Source of the DNA: an uncultured Planococcus sp.
Lineage (GTDB): Bacteria > Bacillota > Bacilli > Bacillales_A > Planococcaceae
DNA: 64,000 nt
NCBI GenBank assembly: GCA_947493585.1
Contig: CANLRI010000008.1
Span: forward strand, 1-64,000
Reading direction: 5' to 3'
Below, piece by piece: positions 45,357 to 54,856 of this stretch. Position numbers and translations under genes: made by a program. The notes below the pieces were generated by a model that was given only the letters and a program-made list of their open reading frames with translations, did not search any database and was not told the DNA's origin. Every line of letters starts with the position of its first letter. Position 1 is the stretch's first letter.

Positions 45357-45884
45357 TTATAGTAAAAGAGTTAGTGATTGAAGAGGCAAATATTTCGCTG
45401 AAACAAACCGCTGAATTGGCCCAGGCCAATGATCGCGTTTGATTTCCACGTACTCGTTATTTGTATATTCAGATATGGTTTTTCGCCAAAACTTCTGTGC
45501 GGGAAGGTTGGTTTCGAGCTCAGCCACTTCCCAGACCCCTTGAAACAGGTCAAAAAGTTGAAATGCGGCTTGCTTGCCGATACCTTCCTTCCGGTATTTT
45601 TTCATGATGAAAAATTCGCATATCTTTAAATAGGAAGAACAACTTGAATCCTCAGACGCTATCTCGCGCACCAATGCAAATCCGGCAAGGTTTCCATCCA
45701 CCTTGATTAGGAACGGGAAATGCGTAGGAATTGTCCAATAGTAATCCAGGTACTTGTAGCCAAACAAACCGTTTTCATCCACATCTTCGGATTCGAACTC
45801 GGAGAAGTCGTATTGATACAGTTCCATCAAGTTTTGCAATACATGCTTTTGTTCGATAGTCGGCTGAAAGATTTCAAGTTTCAT
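45357..45884 (-). CDS. GNAT family N-acetyltransferase
   Basis: A 175-residue acetyltransferase of the Gcn5-related type. The acetyl-CoA loop is KYRKEGIGKQAAFQLFD near residues 94-111 (R-x-x-G-I-G form), preceded by the ICEFFIMKKY strand and followed by WEVAELETNLPAQKFWRK. It starts at ATG after GGAGGAA. Its substrate is unknown. It stands alone between a pseudogene and a long non-coding region. Confidence 0.9.
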   Translation of the reverse strand: MKLEIFQPTIEQKHVLQNLMELYQYDFSEFESEDVDENGLFGYKYLDYYWTIPTHFPFLIKVDGNLAGFALVREIASEDSSCSSYLKICEFFIMKKYRKEGIGKQAAFQLFDLFQGVWEVAELETNLPAQKFWRKTISEYTNNEYVEIKRDHWPGPIQRFVSAKYLPLQSLTLLL

Positions 45885-46619
45885 GTTCCTTCCTCCATTC
45901 TGTCGATTTATTTATCTACTATAAATGTGAAATGTGTAAAAAGAATGGAGAAATGATTCTGAAGAATAAAATAATAGAAAAATTAAGAGTGGACTCTATA
46001 AAATTCGAAGTGGTGTAGAGATTGATGGGCTAAATTATGGTTGAGAGTAACGTTAGCATATTAGTCAATGTCATAAACTATTTACTTGCTTGCTAGGACA
46101 AATAATACGTCTTTAGTGGTGAAAGATATCCCTTACATCAAAATTATTGTCTGCGAAAATGCAAATAGTCTCACTGTAGATATTATTTATCAAAAGTAGA
46201 AGATTCTGCTGAAATTATTTTATGGAAATATTTATACAGAAGCCATAAGCTATTTCAACAAGGTTTTCACCGTACAAAATCCGTATCAGTGGTGCTTAAA
46301 GGAACGTGGATTAACTCAGTCGTCCTGGATTGGCAATTGCATATACACCGTCCTAATAGAATTTTTTTGAGTCGTTTCCGAGATAAACTTGATTTTTAAA
46401 TAAAAAGAATTTTTGTTGAATTGTAAACAAAAGTAGATGACCATCTAGAGCAGACTAATAAATACGTAAGCAACAAAATAAAAAAAGATGACTCAGGTAC
46501 AATACCAAAATCACCTTACTTCTAACAGCCTAGCTAAAATAAATCATATACCGTCTTCTAAATACGTGGCAGTTTGAAGAATAAGCTCTCTTCCAATACT
46601 TTTTAAATCAAATTAGCAA
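45885..46619. other. Non-coding region, no gene recognised
   Basis: About 735 bp of AT-rich DNA with short frames and many stops on both strands. I see no transposon ends, RNA genes or repeats. Confidence 0.5.
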
Positions 46620-47230
46620 TCTAATTCCTTTTCTTTCGTTCGTTCAATTTTGTTCAATCGAGCAAAGGCTTTTTTAGTTCAGAGGTTTCCTAACGACTCG
46701 GATTCAATTCTTCTAAATGTTTTTGTAGATCATCCTTGGATTGTATCTGTCAGTTTTTCACTAATTGTCATCCGATGGTGACGCCATACCTTGCCTCTCC
46801 TTATAAATTCGGTTGCTTTAGCACGCGGCTAAATCGCTCGTTTAGACGCTTTTCCTTAAGTTGCTGAAGGCGAAGGGCATCTTTGTGTTGAGAACGGCTC
46901 AAGTACCAGTCTGCATTCAACGATGGAGCAAGGGCAGCTTTTCCGATAAATCGTTCCCCTTCAGCTTTTTTGTGGAAGGTACGCTATGAAATTTCGCCAG
47001 CTTCTACGGTCACGGCGTATTTCCCCTTGTCCAATTTCGTCACTCCCAGGACGGCTTCGACTTTTTGATATTCATTTACCAACTGGCCGTTGGTTTCCAA
47101 TACATTTAACAAGGCATAACAATCATCCAATTCATTTCTATGTAAGGACCTCAAACGGGACAGAAGCTTAAAAGCTCAAGATCCGTTTATTATCAGTCGC
47201 GAGAATTTCGCTAATGGTGACAAGCATAAT
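46620..47230 (-). pseudogene. Decayed gene of unknown function
   Basis: In shifting minus-strand frames the DNA reads like protein. Examples are SLHRNELDDCYALLNVLETN, VLGVTKLDKGKYAVTVEAG, FIGKAALAPSLNADWYLSRS and LRLQQLKEKRLNERFSRVL, broken by stops and frame changes. The remnant spans roughly 200 codons. I do not recognise the family; charged and Leu-rich, it could come from a plasmid mobilisation or replication gene. Confidence 0.5.
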
Positions 47231-47267
47231 ACGTTTCTCCTTCGGCTAATGATATGTAAATTAAACG

Positions 47268-47313
47268 AAAAGAAAGACCTCCCTAATATAAATCGGGAAG
47301 GTCTTTCTTTTTG
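47268..47313. terminator. Strong hairpin terminator
   Basis: AAAAGAAAGACCTCCC at 47268-47283 pairs with the complement near 47295-47311, with one mismatch. T-rich on both sides, so it can act in either direction, although no intact gene adjoins it. Confidence 0.8.
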
Positions 47314-47746
47314 ATTCACATACATTTTCACAAGTAAATCGCCTGTGTCTGCTGACATAAGGTTCTTTAACTTCTGCAATGATATGCAATCGCCTTTGAA
47401 GGATTTTATTATACACCCTATCTGAATAGTTTGTCTATATAAATAGTTTGGAATAAAGGCTGTCCTGGCAACGAACGTCTTTACATAAAATCTGTTTCAC
47501 TGCCAGTATTAAAAATTCAGCTCGTTGCACTTACTCATGTGAAAACAAGCAAAACTATTCAGAGGAATGACGTTCTGTTTACCAGTCGACCGACGAAAGG
47601 AGTCACAGCGGAGCACCACTGATGACTTGTATGGATGTAGATTAAACGTACGGTAGAGTCCTATGTTCCGACGCGTCGAGAGTTAAGCAGCGTCAAAAAG
47701 CATTTTAAATAGAGGAATTTTCCACAGTTCCAGCTACACTTTTTGG

Positions 47747-48066
47747 TTTGTACCGCTTGTACCGTCTTTTTTTCGGATCTATTCTACATATATAATCACC
47801 TGTTATGTGTATTTTTATAAAATTTTATAAAAAAGAGCGGTACAAACGGTACGAGTTACAAATAGACACTGCAAACTACTGATATGATTGCGATTTTTTC
47901 GTACCGCCTTTTGGTGTGAAGAGCGGTACAAGGGCGGTACAAACAGGTAAAGTACGGTACATTGAACCTCTGATCGTTTGTCTGTGAAGGATGCAGCATA
48001 CAGTTGTACCGCTTTATTTCTTATTTGTACCGCCCTTGTACCGTTAATATTTGGAACGAACGGTAC
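47747..48066. repeat. Iteron-like cassette 1, motif GTACCG
   Basis: At least twelve copies of GTACCG or its complement CGGTAC lie in 320 bp: GTACC cores at 47750, 47759, 47901, 48006, 48028 and 48038, and GGTAC cores at 47839, 47848, 47925, 47936, 47956 and 48062. A close pair in one orientation is followed by an AT-rich stretch and a pair in the opposite orientation. It lies downstream of a primase-helicase gene and probably forms a replication origin or control site. Confidence 0.75.
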
Positions 48067-48142
48067 ATATTCAAGTGCTCGATTGATTACTGTATAACCA
48101 CCGCAGGTATAAGTTTTTTCAACAAAAAACGACAAAAGCAAA

Positions 48143-48167
48143 GACCTAGAGAGGTCATCTCGAGGTC
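48143..48167. terminator. Possible terminator of the primase-helicase gene
   Basis: GACCTAGAGA and TCTCGAGGTC form a 10-bp stem with one mismatch and a five-base loop; the adjoining T-tracts are short. Confidence 0.5.
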
Positions 48168-48189
48168 GTTTTATTCGTATACTCTTATT

Positions 48190-49899
48190 TTATTTCCGTT
48201 CGAATCCTCGATACATTTGCTTTCGTGTAAATGCTCTTCGTGTTAAGGGGTTTGTCCCAGCTGAATTTACTTTCATCCATTCGGTCGACTTTCCACCACG
48301 GTCTGGTATATCCAGTCCGTATTCTGTAATGAGTGGCTCATCGGCACCCATATTGGAAGTGGTAGACCGGACTTTGGTGTCCTTATTAGGCTGAATCGTC
48401 CACTCGTTACCTAATGACGCTATGACAGCTGCCAGTTGAGCTGTGAACTTGATTTGCGATAACGGCTTCCCGCTTGGGTTGTTCTGAGCGTACCATTTCA
48501 CGTATAGATCATGTAGGAATCTCGTTGGCAGTAAGTCCCAAACGAATTCATCTTTTAATTGGTTCCAGAATTCCAGCACTGGGTTATTGTTCTCTTTGTA
48601 TTCGTCCATTAATTTGGCCGAACGGGCTGGCATAATGTATTCGTCAAAGTCCATATTCAATCCTTTGTGTAGCACATACTCCAGAACCTCTCTACGAGCG
48701 ATGTAATCGTCCTTGATGTACTTGCGCTCCCCATTATTCGTGAAGGATTTTGTGAACGGCACCAGGATCAGGCGTCTGTACCAAGAATCAGATTTGTCCT
48801 TCGACTTCGGAAATCCGTTCATCATTTGCAAGTTTGCCGTTTTGAGCTGAACCGAACGCGGCTTTTCGTACTTAATATTGATATTAATATTATCGCCCGT
48901 AACGCTGGCCTTATAGTCCTTGACCGAATCGATAAACTCATCCACGTCATTTTCATCGGCAATGTTCGCTGCGGTGCCTATAAGGGTCGATTTCAAGTAT
49001 TCGTGATTGTAGTCCTTAACGCTCAACGACGAGTAATTTCCTTTACCGAGCACGTTCTTAATTAGCTGTCCGACGGTCCCTTTACCGTTGTTCCCTTCTC
49101 CCGAGTGAAACCAAATACTTTTGCCTCTCGAATGGTTCGGTTGTAAGCAATCAGCTATGACCTGCCAAATTAACGTGGCTGTATCTGCGTCGTCGTCTGA
49201 TATGTCTGTAATCCAGCTCTCGACGTCCCATTCAAAACCATCAGGAGCAATGATTACGGGATTTATCGGGTTCACCTTGTAGTCAATCGGAATCTTCGCA
49301 AGCGACACGAATCTCGGATCGAACTTGTGCAGTTTACCCGACAGATTGTCATAGATGCCGTTTTTGACCACGAAAAGATTACGATCGTTCGATAACTCAA
49401 CCGACGGTACGCTTCGCCTGATTTTGTCCAGTACATCTTCCATATCCCGTTTCTTAAACTTAGGAGATATACGATCCATCCGTTCAAAAGCTATCCCGGT
49501 ACCGAGCTTATAAATGCCTTCTGTTGGATCGTACATAGCCAAGATAACGTCGTCCGCATTCTCTGTCATTTGGATATTTCGGAATGTGTACAGCGACATC
49601 ATCAAAATGGCTGTATCTTCAAACGATAATTGGTCGGGCAGGCTTTTCTTACCGAATTTGACGGATGTGTTGAAACTTTCTGTATCCGCCACTTTCGCAG
49701 CAAGTGCACTTTTACCTAGAGCAATTAGATAACTCTCGTCCACAATTAATGGTTCGGCTGTTGTCATCAAATAATTTTTGAGGAATTCGGGGATGCTGAT
49801 GTTGGTGGGCGGCTGCAATGGGGGGATGTACGCGTTTGCTGTTCTTACAGTGGTTGTGGAATTTGTGATGTCTTGGTAATCAATAGCCGTTATGCTCAT
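48190..49899 (-). CDS. P4/D5-type primase-helicase of plasmid or phage replication
   Basis: A 569-residue protein with a superfamily 3 helicase core: Walker A GEGNNGKGT near residues 267-275, Walker B-like IADENDV near 315 and the sensor region LKTANLQMMNGFPKSKDKSDSWYRRLILVPF. A D5/P4-like helical segment precedes it, and a winged-helix C-terminus (TTSNMGADEPLITEYGLDIP) follows. Such proteins unwind replication origins in phage and plasmids. The N-terminus lacks clear primase motifs. An XRE-type regulator is encoded upstream, and the GTACCG repeat cassette lies downstream, its likely target or the origin. Confidence 0.85.
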   Translation of the reverse strand: MSITAIDYQDITNSTTTVRTANAYIPPLQPPTNISIPEFLKNYLMTTAEPLIVDESYLIALGKSALAAKVADTESFNTSVKFGKKSLPDQLSFEDTAILMMSLYTFRNIQMTENADDVILAMYDPTEGIYKLGTGIAFERMDRISPKFKKRDMEDVLDKIRRSVPSVELSNDRNLFVVKNGIYDNLSGKLHKFDPRFVSLAKIPIDYKVNPINPVIIAPDGFEWDVESWITDISDDDADTATLIWQVIADCLQPNHSRGKSIWFHSGEGNNGKGTVGQLIKNVLGKGNYSSLSVKDYNHEYLKSTLIGTAANIADENDVDEFIDSVKDYKASVTGDNININIKYEKPRSVQLKTANLQMMNGFPKSKDKSDSWYRRLILVPFTKSFTNNGERKYIKDDYIARREVLEYVLHKGLNMDFDEYIMPARSAKLMDEYKENNNPVLEFWNQLKDEFVWDLLPTRFLHDLYVKWYAQNNPSGKPLSQIKFTAQLAAVIASLGNEWTIQPNKDTKVRSTTSNMGADEPLITEYGLDIPDRGGKSTEWMKVNSAGTNPLTRRAFTRKQMYRGFERK

Positions 49900-49929
49900 A
49901 AGTGGCTCACTCCTTGTTTTGAAATTTTA

Positions 49930-50142
49930 TTAATTTTTATCTTTCGTCGGTGTAAGCGATGGAATCTCGGATATTAGTATATCCGTTTGATAATAAGCCA
50001 TAAGTCTGTATAAGTCGTACGTGGAGAGTGCTCGCTCCCCTCGCTCCCAAGAATAAACGGTGCGTTCTGCAACTCCCATATGTTCTGCTACTTGGGATAC
50101 GCTCAACCCACGAACCTTTCGCAAAGAAGCTAGTGTGGCCAT
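49930..50142 (-). CDS. Small XRE-family helix-turn-helix regulator
   Basis: AAGGGAG is correctly spaced for the ATG at 50142, two codons inside the longest frame, giving 70 residues. The helix-turn-helix is LRKVRGLSVSQVAEHMGVAERTVYSWERGERALS. It lies 30 bp before the primase-helicase gene and would repress or time that operon, as in phage and plasmid replication control. Confidence 0.88.
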   Translation of the reverse strand: MATLASLRKVRGLSVSQVAEHMGVAERTVYSWERGERALSTYDLYRLMAYYQTDILISEIPSLTPTKDKN

Positions 50143-50483
50143 GTTCATCTCCCTTTCTCTACGTGTAAGGTGCTATTTCCTAACCTTTAACTAATTATAG
50201 CATATTTTTCCCTTTTTGTACACTTTAAGTGTATATTTGAATTTATTTTGTTCTCATATTTTGCGAGGACTCTAGATCTCGAGTGAAAAAAGCTATGCTT
50301 GGGCACAATACAATCAATCGTGTGGGTATCAAGCATACTTTCTGTAAAATCGTTGGCATTTCGCGGCGCACAAATAGAATGAACCTCGGTTGCTCTTCTG
50401 ATTCAGTGGGTACTAAATTTTAATCCGCCATACCGGAGGATATGGTAGATTCCGATCGTATGTATTTGTATACGTGGACAAAA
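50143..50483. other. Intergenic, no gene recognised
   Basis: About 340 bp between two HTH genes. It must hold the promoter of the XRE/primase-helicase operon. No repeat or RNA motif was found. Confidence 0.45.
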
Positions 50484-50511
50484 TAAAAAGACGTACCAAT
50501 GAGGTGCGTCT
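50484..50511 (-). terminator. Terminator of the HTH gene at 50557
   Basis: On the minus strand AGACGCACC and GGTACGTCT form the stem, followed by TTTTTATTTTG. Confidence 0.75.
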
Positions 50512-50556
50512 CCCTTGTTGCATTTGATTGTTTTGAATATACCTCATCTGCATGGT

Positions 50557-50877
50557 TCAGTATGCCTTGAATCGTGGAGCATTGGGTCTTGGTGTTGGCT
50601 GTTCCCATTTCCGCTGGTACAAGTAAACGTAAGACTCGCGTTCATTGTCCGTCAGTTTGTGCTCGTTGATTTTCCACATTTTGATGACTAACTTCGGATC
50701 ATCTTTGAGCAATTCGTAAATCATACGTGGGGTTTTCTCTGGGACAGCCTTTCCAGTCTCATACTTGATGACGGAGGAGATCCCGATTCCAACAATCTTG
50801 GCGAAAACTCGCTGCGATAGTTTCAATTTGTATCGAATATTCCTGCATTCATCACCCGTCATATTGAGCAACCCCAT
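50557..50877 (-). CDS. Helix-turn-helix protein (antitoxin/XRE-like)
   Basis: A 106-residue protein with an XRE-like DNA-binding domain: MTGDECRNIRYKLKLSQRVFAKIVGIGISSVIKYETGKAVPEKTPRMIYELL. The C-terminal 45 residues are basic and aromatic (YVYLYQRKWEQPTPR). An ATG at 50862, nine bases after GGGG, is an alternative start. The layout resembles MqsA/HigA-type antitoxin helix-turn-helix domains, but no toxin partner is adjacent, so a stand-alone regulator is as likely. Confidence 0.8.
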   Translation of the reverse strand: MGLLNMTGDECRNIRYKLKLSQRVFAKIVGIGISSVIKYETGKAVPEKTPRMIYELLKDDPKLVIKMWKINEHKLTDNERESYVYLYQRKWEQPTPRPNAPRFKAY

Positions 50878-50964
50878 CTCTTTTTTAATAACCTAATAAT
50901 AACCTAAAATTCAATATATTACAAATAATTGAATTCTTTTAAGAAATTAATTTTTCTGTATTAA

Positions 50965-51130
50965 ATGACCTGCCGAAACGATTTGGGAGCCTACACCGAA
51001 ACGATTATCCGTGCGATCTACGAACGGACGGGACGACATGTCATGCACACGGAAGACGACACGATGTACGACATATCGTGCACACGAAACGCACACGGCA
51101 TGCCCATGGAATGCGCACGACGTGTTGCAC
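50965..51130. repeat. Degenerate GACGACA/GCACACG repeats, first patch
   Basis: GACGACATGTCATGCACACGG, AGACGACACGATG and CGTGCACACGAAACGCACACGG lie close together. They resemble units of the larger array at 51694-52290. Frames that run through here translate to repetitive His/Thr/Arg-rich sequence and look spurious. Confidence 0.5.
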
Positions 51131-51233
51131 AGAATGCTCATATAGTAAGCATAGTACACCGCTACCATTTCGGGTCCGCTCCGCAGTTGTCCCGAAAACG
51201 GAGCAAAAACACATCGAAAATGCTCACATAACG

Positions 51234-51379
51234 GCCTATGCCCTAAAGATACCCCGACAATGACTGTCATACATGCTATGCATCAAAGATACCCACACCG
51301 TGGTCGAAGAATCCTTTCGTACCGGTCTTCGTGAGAGGGCGAAATGGTGACGTATTCGGGCCTATGCACTAAAGATACC
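51234..51379 (+). repeat. Three direct repeats of a 20-bp sequence
   Basis: GCCTATGCCCTAAAGATACC at 51234-51253, a variant at 51274-51292 and GCCTATGCACTAAAGATACC at 51360-51379. The function is unknown. They lie in a non-coding region between the replication genes, so protein binding is likely. Confidence 0.7.
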
Positions 51380-51693
51380 GCGGTCACGTCGCACGAAACT
51401 TACAGCGCCAAGGGATAGAATCAAAACAATCTCCCCACACATATTCGGCCGACATACTGGGGAAAGAGCATAAGGGCCGCGTATGACACACTCCCCTGCG
51501 GCTCGTTTTGTCAGTCAGCAGAGCTGACCGCGGCCTTACTGCATCGCGGTGCTCCTGGCCCCTACAGGGTGCTCACTTGGCCTGTGGCCTGGTTGATTGT
51601 GTGCTCGGGCTGTCCGCCAGACGCACATCAAAAGACAAAAAACGATAGGCCGCAAGGTGCATCTCGCCTATTCATATCCTATTTCTCTTGCGG

Positions 51694-52290
51694 TAGACAG
51701 ACCACACACACGGTATGCACACGTTTTCGAAATCCCTGAGCGTCACACTGAATTGAGAATAAACTGCACACCAAATGCGCACGCTATGTCGTGTAGAGAC
51801 GACACATCATGCACGCTGCGCAACTAGCTCAGGAATCAACACGGTATTCGCCATAAAGTTGACGCACCAAGTCACATACAGACGACATACTGTGCATACG
51901 CCATGGAATTTCTACCGGAACGACACCGCGTGCGCGAAAAATGTGCACAGCATGTATATGACAGACGACATGCTATACACGCGACTTCCCGAGCGGGCGT
52001 TTTGCGCGAAGATCGATCTTAAAACGTCATGGCATGTTAACGAGAGACGACACCTCATACACAGAAAACGTGCACGGCATGCACACGCTCTTCACTCCTT
52101 AACAATCGGTGTACCATGTAGCATAAGCTGCACATCGCATACGCACTCGAGACGAGACAACCTGCATCGAACATACACACGTTATGCGCATCTTAACCGA
52201 CATGCTTCGCACGCGACCTCTTTTCACCATTCAATTATTAGGTGTGACACAACGTGCGCGAAAAACACGGGTGACATTCACACGATTTGG
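51694..52290. repeat. Degenerate tandem array with about 83-bp period
   Basis: The block GAGACGACAC (or CAGACGACAT) followed by a TGCACACG-like block recurs at 51796, 51879, 51962 and 52044 (spacings 83, 83, 82), with outliers at about 51694 and 52149. Between them GTGCGCGAAAAA and CGTGCACGGCATGCACA-like blocks also recur. The base composition is richer in G+C than its surroundings. No credible gene runs through it. Confidence 0.6.
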
Positions 52291-52442
52291 GCTTCATTAA
52301 AATAAGCACTCAATAAGATACATGGTGAACATGTCATTCAGTGCGTCGGCCGCACCATCTAGTGCAACTTAAGTTAACACAACGTGCAAACATGATGTCC
52401 CTTACACTTTATGAGGGCGTCTGTTGTCCCAAAAAGACTGTA
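52291..52442. other. Non-coding spacer
   Basis: Nothing recognised. Confidence 0.4.
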
Positions 52443-52870
52443 ACCCCACAAGTCTACCGCGCGACTTACACGAGAACTGTACATGCTGTTCGAAACCCAA
52501 AAGCTCGTAACTGTCGGAAAAATCTTCGAATTCCAGTTTAAAGACCCTAAAACCTCGGTGGCATTGGAGAAGTTTGTAAATTTAATCACTGATGCTCCAT
52601 TTCCTCTAGCTCTCTCTAATGTAGAGTCAATAAATGATTACTGAGAATGCCTAGTGAAATGTTTGGAGAATTTACCCGATACCAAAGTGTAGTGGAGATG
52701 ATCCGTATAAAGCTCTTTAATACCGAAACGTCACCGAGGTCTGTGCCGTCCAGACCAAATACGGCTTTTCGCAAGGGATTTTGGAGAGAAAACGACGATC
52801 CGATCTACATTTTACGAAAGAACTTGGCGGTGAATGGATAACAGTTAGCCTCAACGAGATACTCACCTAG
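52443..52870 (+). pseudogene. Possible decayed gene of unknown function
   Basis: From the ATG at 52483 a 53-codon frame reads MLFETQKLVTVGKIFEFQF, then DPKTSVALEKFVNLITDAPF and a stop at 52642-52644. A later stretch in another frame reads EVCAVQTKYGFSQGILERK and LHFTKELGGEWITVSLNEIL. The composition looks like real protein in both parts, but they are broken by a stop and a frame change, and there is no ribosome site. Confidence 0.35.
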
Positions 52871-53504
52871 GAAATCAGTTAACACACATGAAATAAAGCA
52901 CTCAGGAGCTTCACGAGTAACCGAAACACTTGTTGCAAGAAAAAGAACCACAAAATAAGTGTCAGAGCCTTAGAGTGGACGTTCAGACGCAACTGGCGTC
53001 AGGTCCCAATGATTGGTTCGCTTACGCCGTCATTCTAAAGGTGCCTAATACAGTAAACTTCTTATTACTTGTCTTTGCGCATCCCTAAAAGCGAAAACCA
53101 CTTTCCATCTACTAAAAGTAATGAAACATGACAATAACTATATTCAAACCGATACACGTATTCAACAGCTACTTCAAAGAAACTATATTCCCTGCTCGTC
53201 ATGCACTTCCTAAAATGGACAATCCTGGAGGTCTGTTACTAAGGGCAGTCCCCCCTAGGGAAGCTTATTTTAAAGACAACGAGAGTCTCAGCGATATCCC
53301 AATTATTCGTTCTATCCAGCCACGTTCATTCAGGACACGCTTATCTAAATTCGCAACGTCTGCTTTAGAATCGATTGAAATCTTAAGTGTGAATGCACCA
53401 AAAGTCCAAAACGACTCAGACTAAATGTAACAAAAATTGATGCAACATTGGCGATAGCCACGTTTCAAATTCAGTTTAGATAATTGAAGTAGACCAGCCA
53501 GTCA
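52871..53504. other. Non-coding region, no supported gene
   Basis: A 98-codon frame at 53128-53424 exists, but it has no ribosome site and no recognisable composition or motif. I do not support it as a gene. Confidence 0.4.
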
Positions 53505-53820
53505 ATGGAGCGTTTGTATCAACTCAGCCGTGACCTTTACGAAGCAGAAGAAGCTATACTCGAATTCTCTGAATACAATAAAGACATATTGCTGATTAGC
53601 CTCGACAAGTACATGCCACAAAAATTCATATTTAAAGCATCGATTCGGGAGAGCCTTTCTAGGTCGTTGCTTTTTGTCTGGATTCAACGTCCCTGTGCAA
53701 GTACTGCAATGCACATCACAGAATCTATTTGACCTGCCTCGAATGCGGTTATTTTCGAAATGTACCTTTGTACCTCGTTTATTTCGAGAATCTCTTTATA
53801 CGTAAAACATGTTATATGTA
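53505..53820 (+). pseudogene. Small zinc-ribbon protein gene, frameshifted
   Basis: The frame from 53505 reads MERLYQLSRDLYEAEEAILE and so on to IRESLSRSLLF, plausible protein, then meets a TTTTT run near 53670. With one extra T it continues as CLDSTSLCKYCNAHHRIYLT and CLECGYFRNVPLYL, which contains a CxxC...CxxC zinc ribbon. The C-terminus would run into the GTACC repeat cassette. Function unknown; small zinc-ribbon proteins are often nucleic-acid binding regulators. Confidence 0.45.
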
Positions 53821-53974
53821 AAAAATAATATTTCTGTATATATCTCTTTTCTATTTTGAAGGAGGTACAGAGGTGCATTGCTTCGTGAGCCCTTGATGTA
53901 ACTGATTTCTTATGTACCTACTATGTACCTTTGATGCTATTAAACCAGGTACAATCAGGGTCAAACTAGGTACA
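53763..53974. repeat. Iteron-like cassette 2, motif GTACCT
   Basis: Cores GTACC at 53763, 53771, 53915 and 53926 and GGTAC at 53865, 53949 and 53970, with a variant GGTGC at 53873. The conserved middle (TTATATGT, TTTCTGTATATATCTCTTTT) is AT-rich and could hold a promoter or unwinding element, and an AGGAGG overlaps one core. It is a paralogue of cassette 3, offset by 560 bp. Confidence 0.8.
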
Positions 53975-54135
53975 AATCCAACAACATAAATTCGAGGGGA
54001 AACTTATTGGATGACTGCGTTAGTACCTCACAGTTAATCAATGTATGTATAAAGACTTGTGAAGAATAGCGAGAGCTATCACCCATTCCGAAACAATTGC
54101 ATAGGGTGAGTAACAGACGATAAAAAAGATGGAGA

Positions 54136-54298
54136 TCACTCCTCCACCTCTTCTCGCAGTTTTACAATTGTGATAAACGCGCGGGCGTTCTTATCGCCGT
54201 AGGCAATCAAGCGCTCACTCATAGGCATCACATCAGATACTCGGTACGGCGTCCTATTGCATACGATAACGAGTCCGTCAGAGAAAAAATTCGACGCC
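54136..54298 (-). pseudogene. Small reading frame related to the one at 54857
   Basis: The minus strand reads GVEFFSDGLVIVCNRTPYRV, SDVMPMSERLIAYGDKNARA and FITIVKLREEVEE, then a stop. The pattern SDG-V, SER-IA-G-K-AR and EEV is shared with the frame at 54857-55039. No usable start codon is present before the MPM segment, so this copy is probably broken. It forms a unit with the repeat cassette beside it. Confidence 0.45.
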
Positions 54299-54322
54299 TC
54301 AAATCAGGTAACTTTCTGAAAT

Positions 54323-54712
54323 GTTCCTTTGTTCCTGCTTTTTTCCAAGAAACTCTTTATACGGGCAACACATTATATGTATAAAACAATATTTCTGTAT
54401 ATATCTCTTTTCTTTATTAAAGGAGGAACAAAGGAACGTGGGCTTTTGAGCCCTTACTGTGATTGACTTTCTATGTTCCTAATGCGTTCCTTTTTGCTGT
54501 TTAAACCAGGAACAAATGGCTCAAAGCAGGAACATTGGCTATATTTGATGTGATTTAGAACACTCGCTGGAAGCTCAAAAAAACGTTGTCGCTATACCTA
54601 TATAATGTCGTGTTTTTATTGCACTCAAAAAACACGATATTTCGACGTCAAAATAGGAACATTTCAATAAATAGGAACATTTATGGCCTAATTAGGAACA
54701 CAACCAGGAACA
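54323..54712. repeat. Iteron-like cassette 3, motif GTTCCT
   Basis: Cores GTTCC at 54323, 54331, 54475 and 54486 and GGAAC at 54425, 54433, 54509 and 54529 correspond one to one with the cores of cassette 2. Four more GGAAC copies lie at 54656, 54674, 54695 and 54708. The AT-rich middle with TTTCTGTATATATCTCTTTT is identical to that of cassette 2. Confidence 0.8.
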
Positions 54713-54856
54713 TTTTGGAGATCCAAATTCATGTAGGAAAAAGCCGATTAAACGCCCTTTATCGTACAAATACGCGTGAAATTTGGATAGACCACGAAGT
54801 TCGTTACAAAAAATTACACAAGGCAAAAAATAGGCAAAAAAAAAAGAAGCCAAGGA

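Noticed and set aside
51597..52305. Two long plus-strand frames rich in His, Thr and Arg
   Set aside because: They lie in the degenerate repeat array, lack ribosome sites, and their composition follows the repeats rather than protein coding.
53128..53424. 98-codon plus-strand frame
   Set aside because: No ribosome site, no motif and no context that supports expression.
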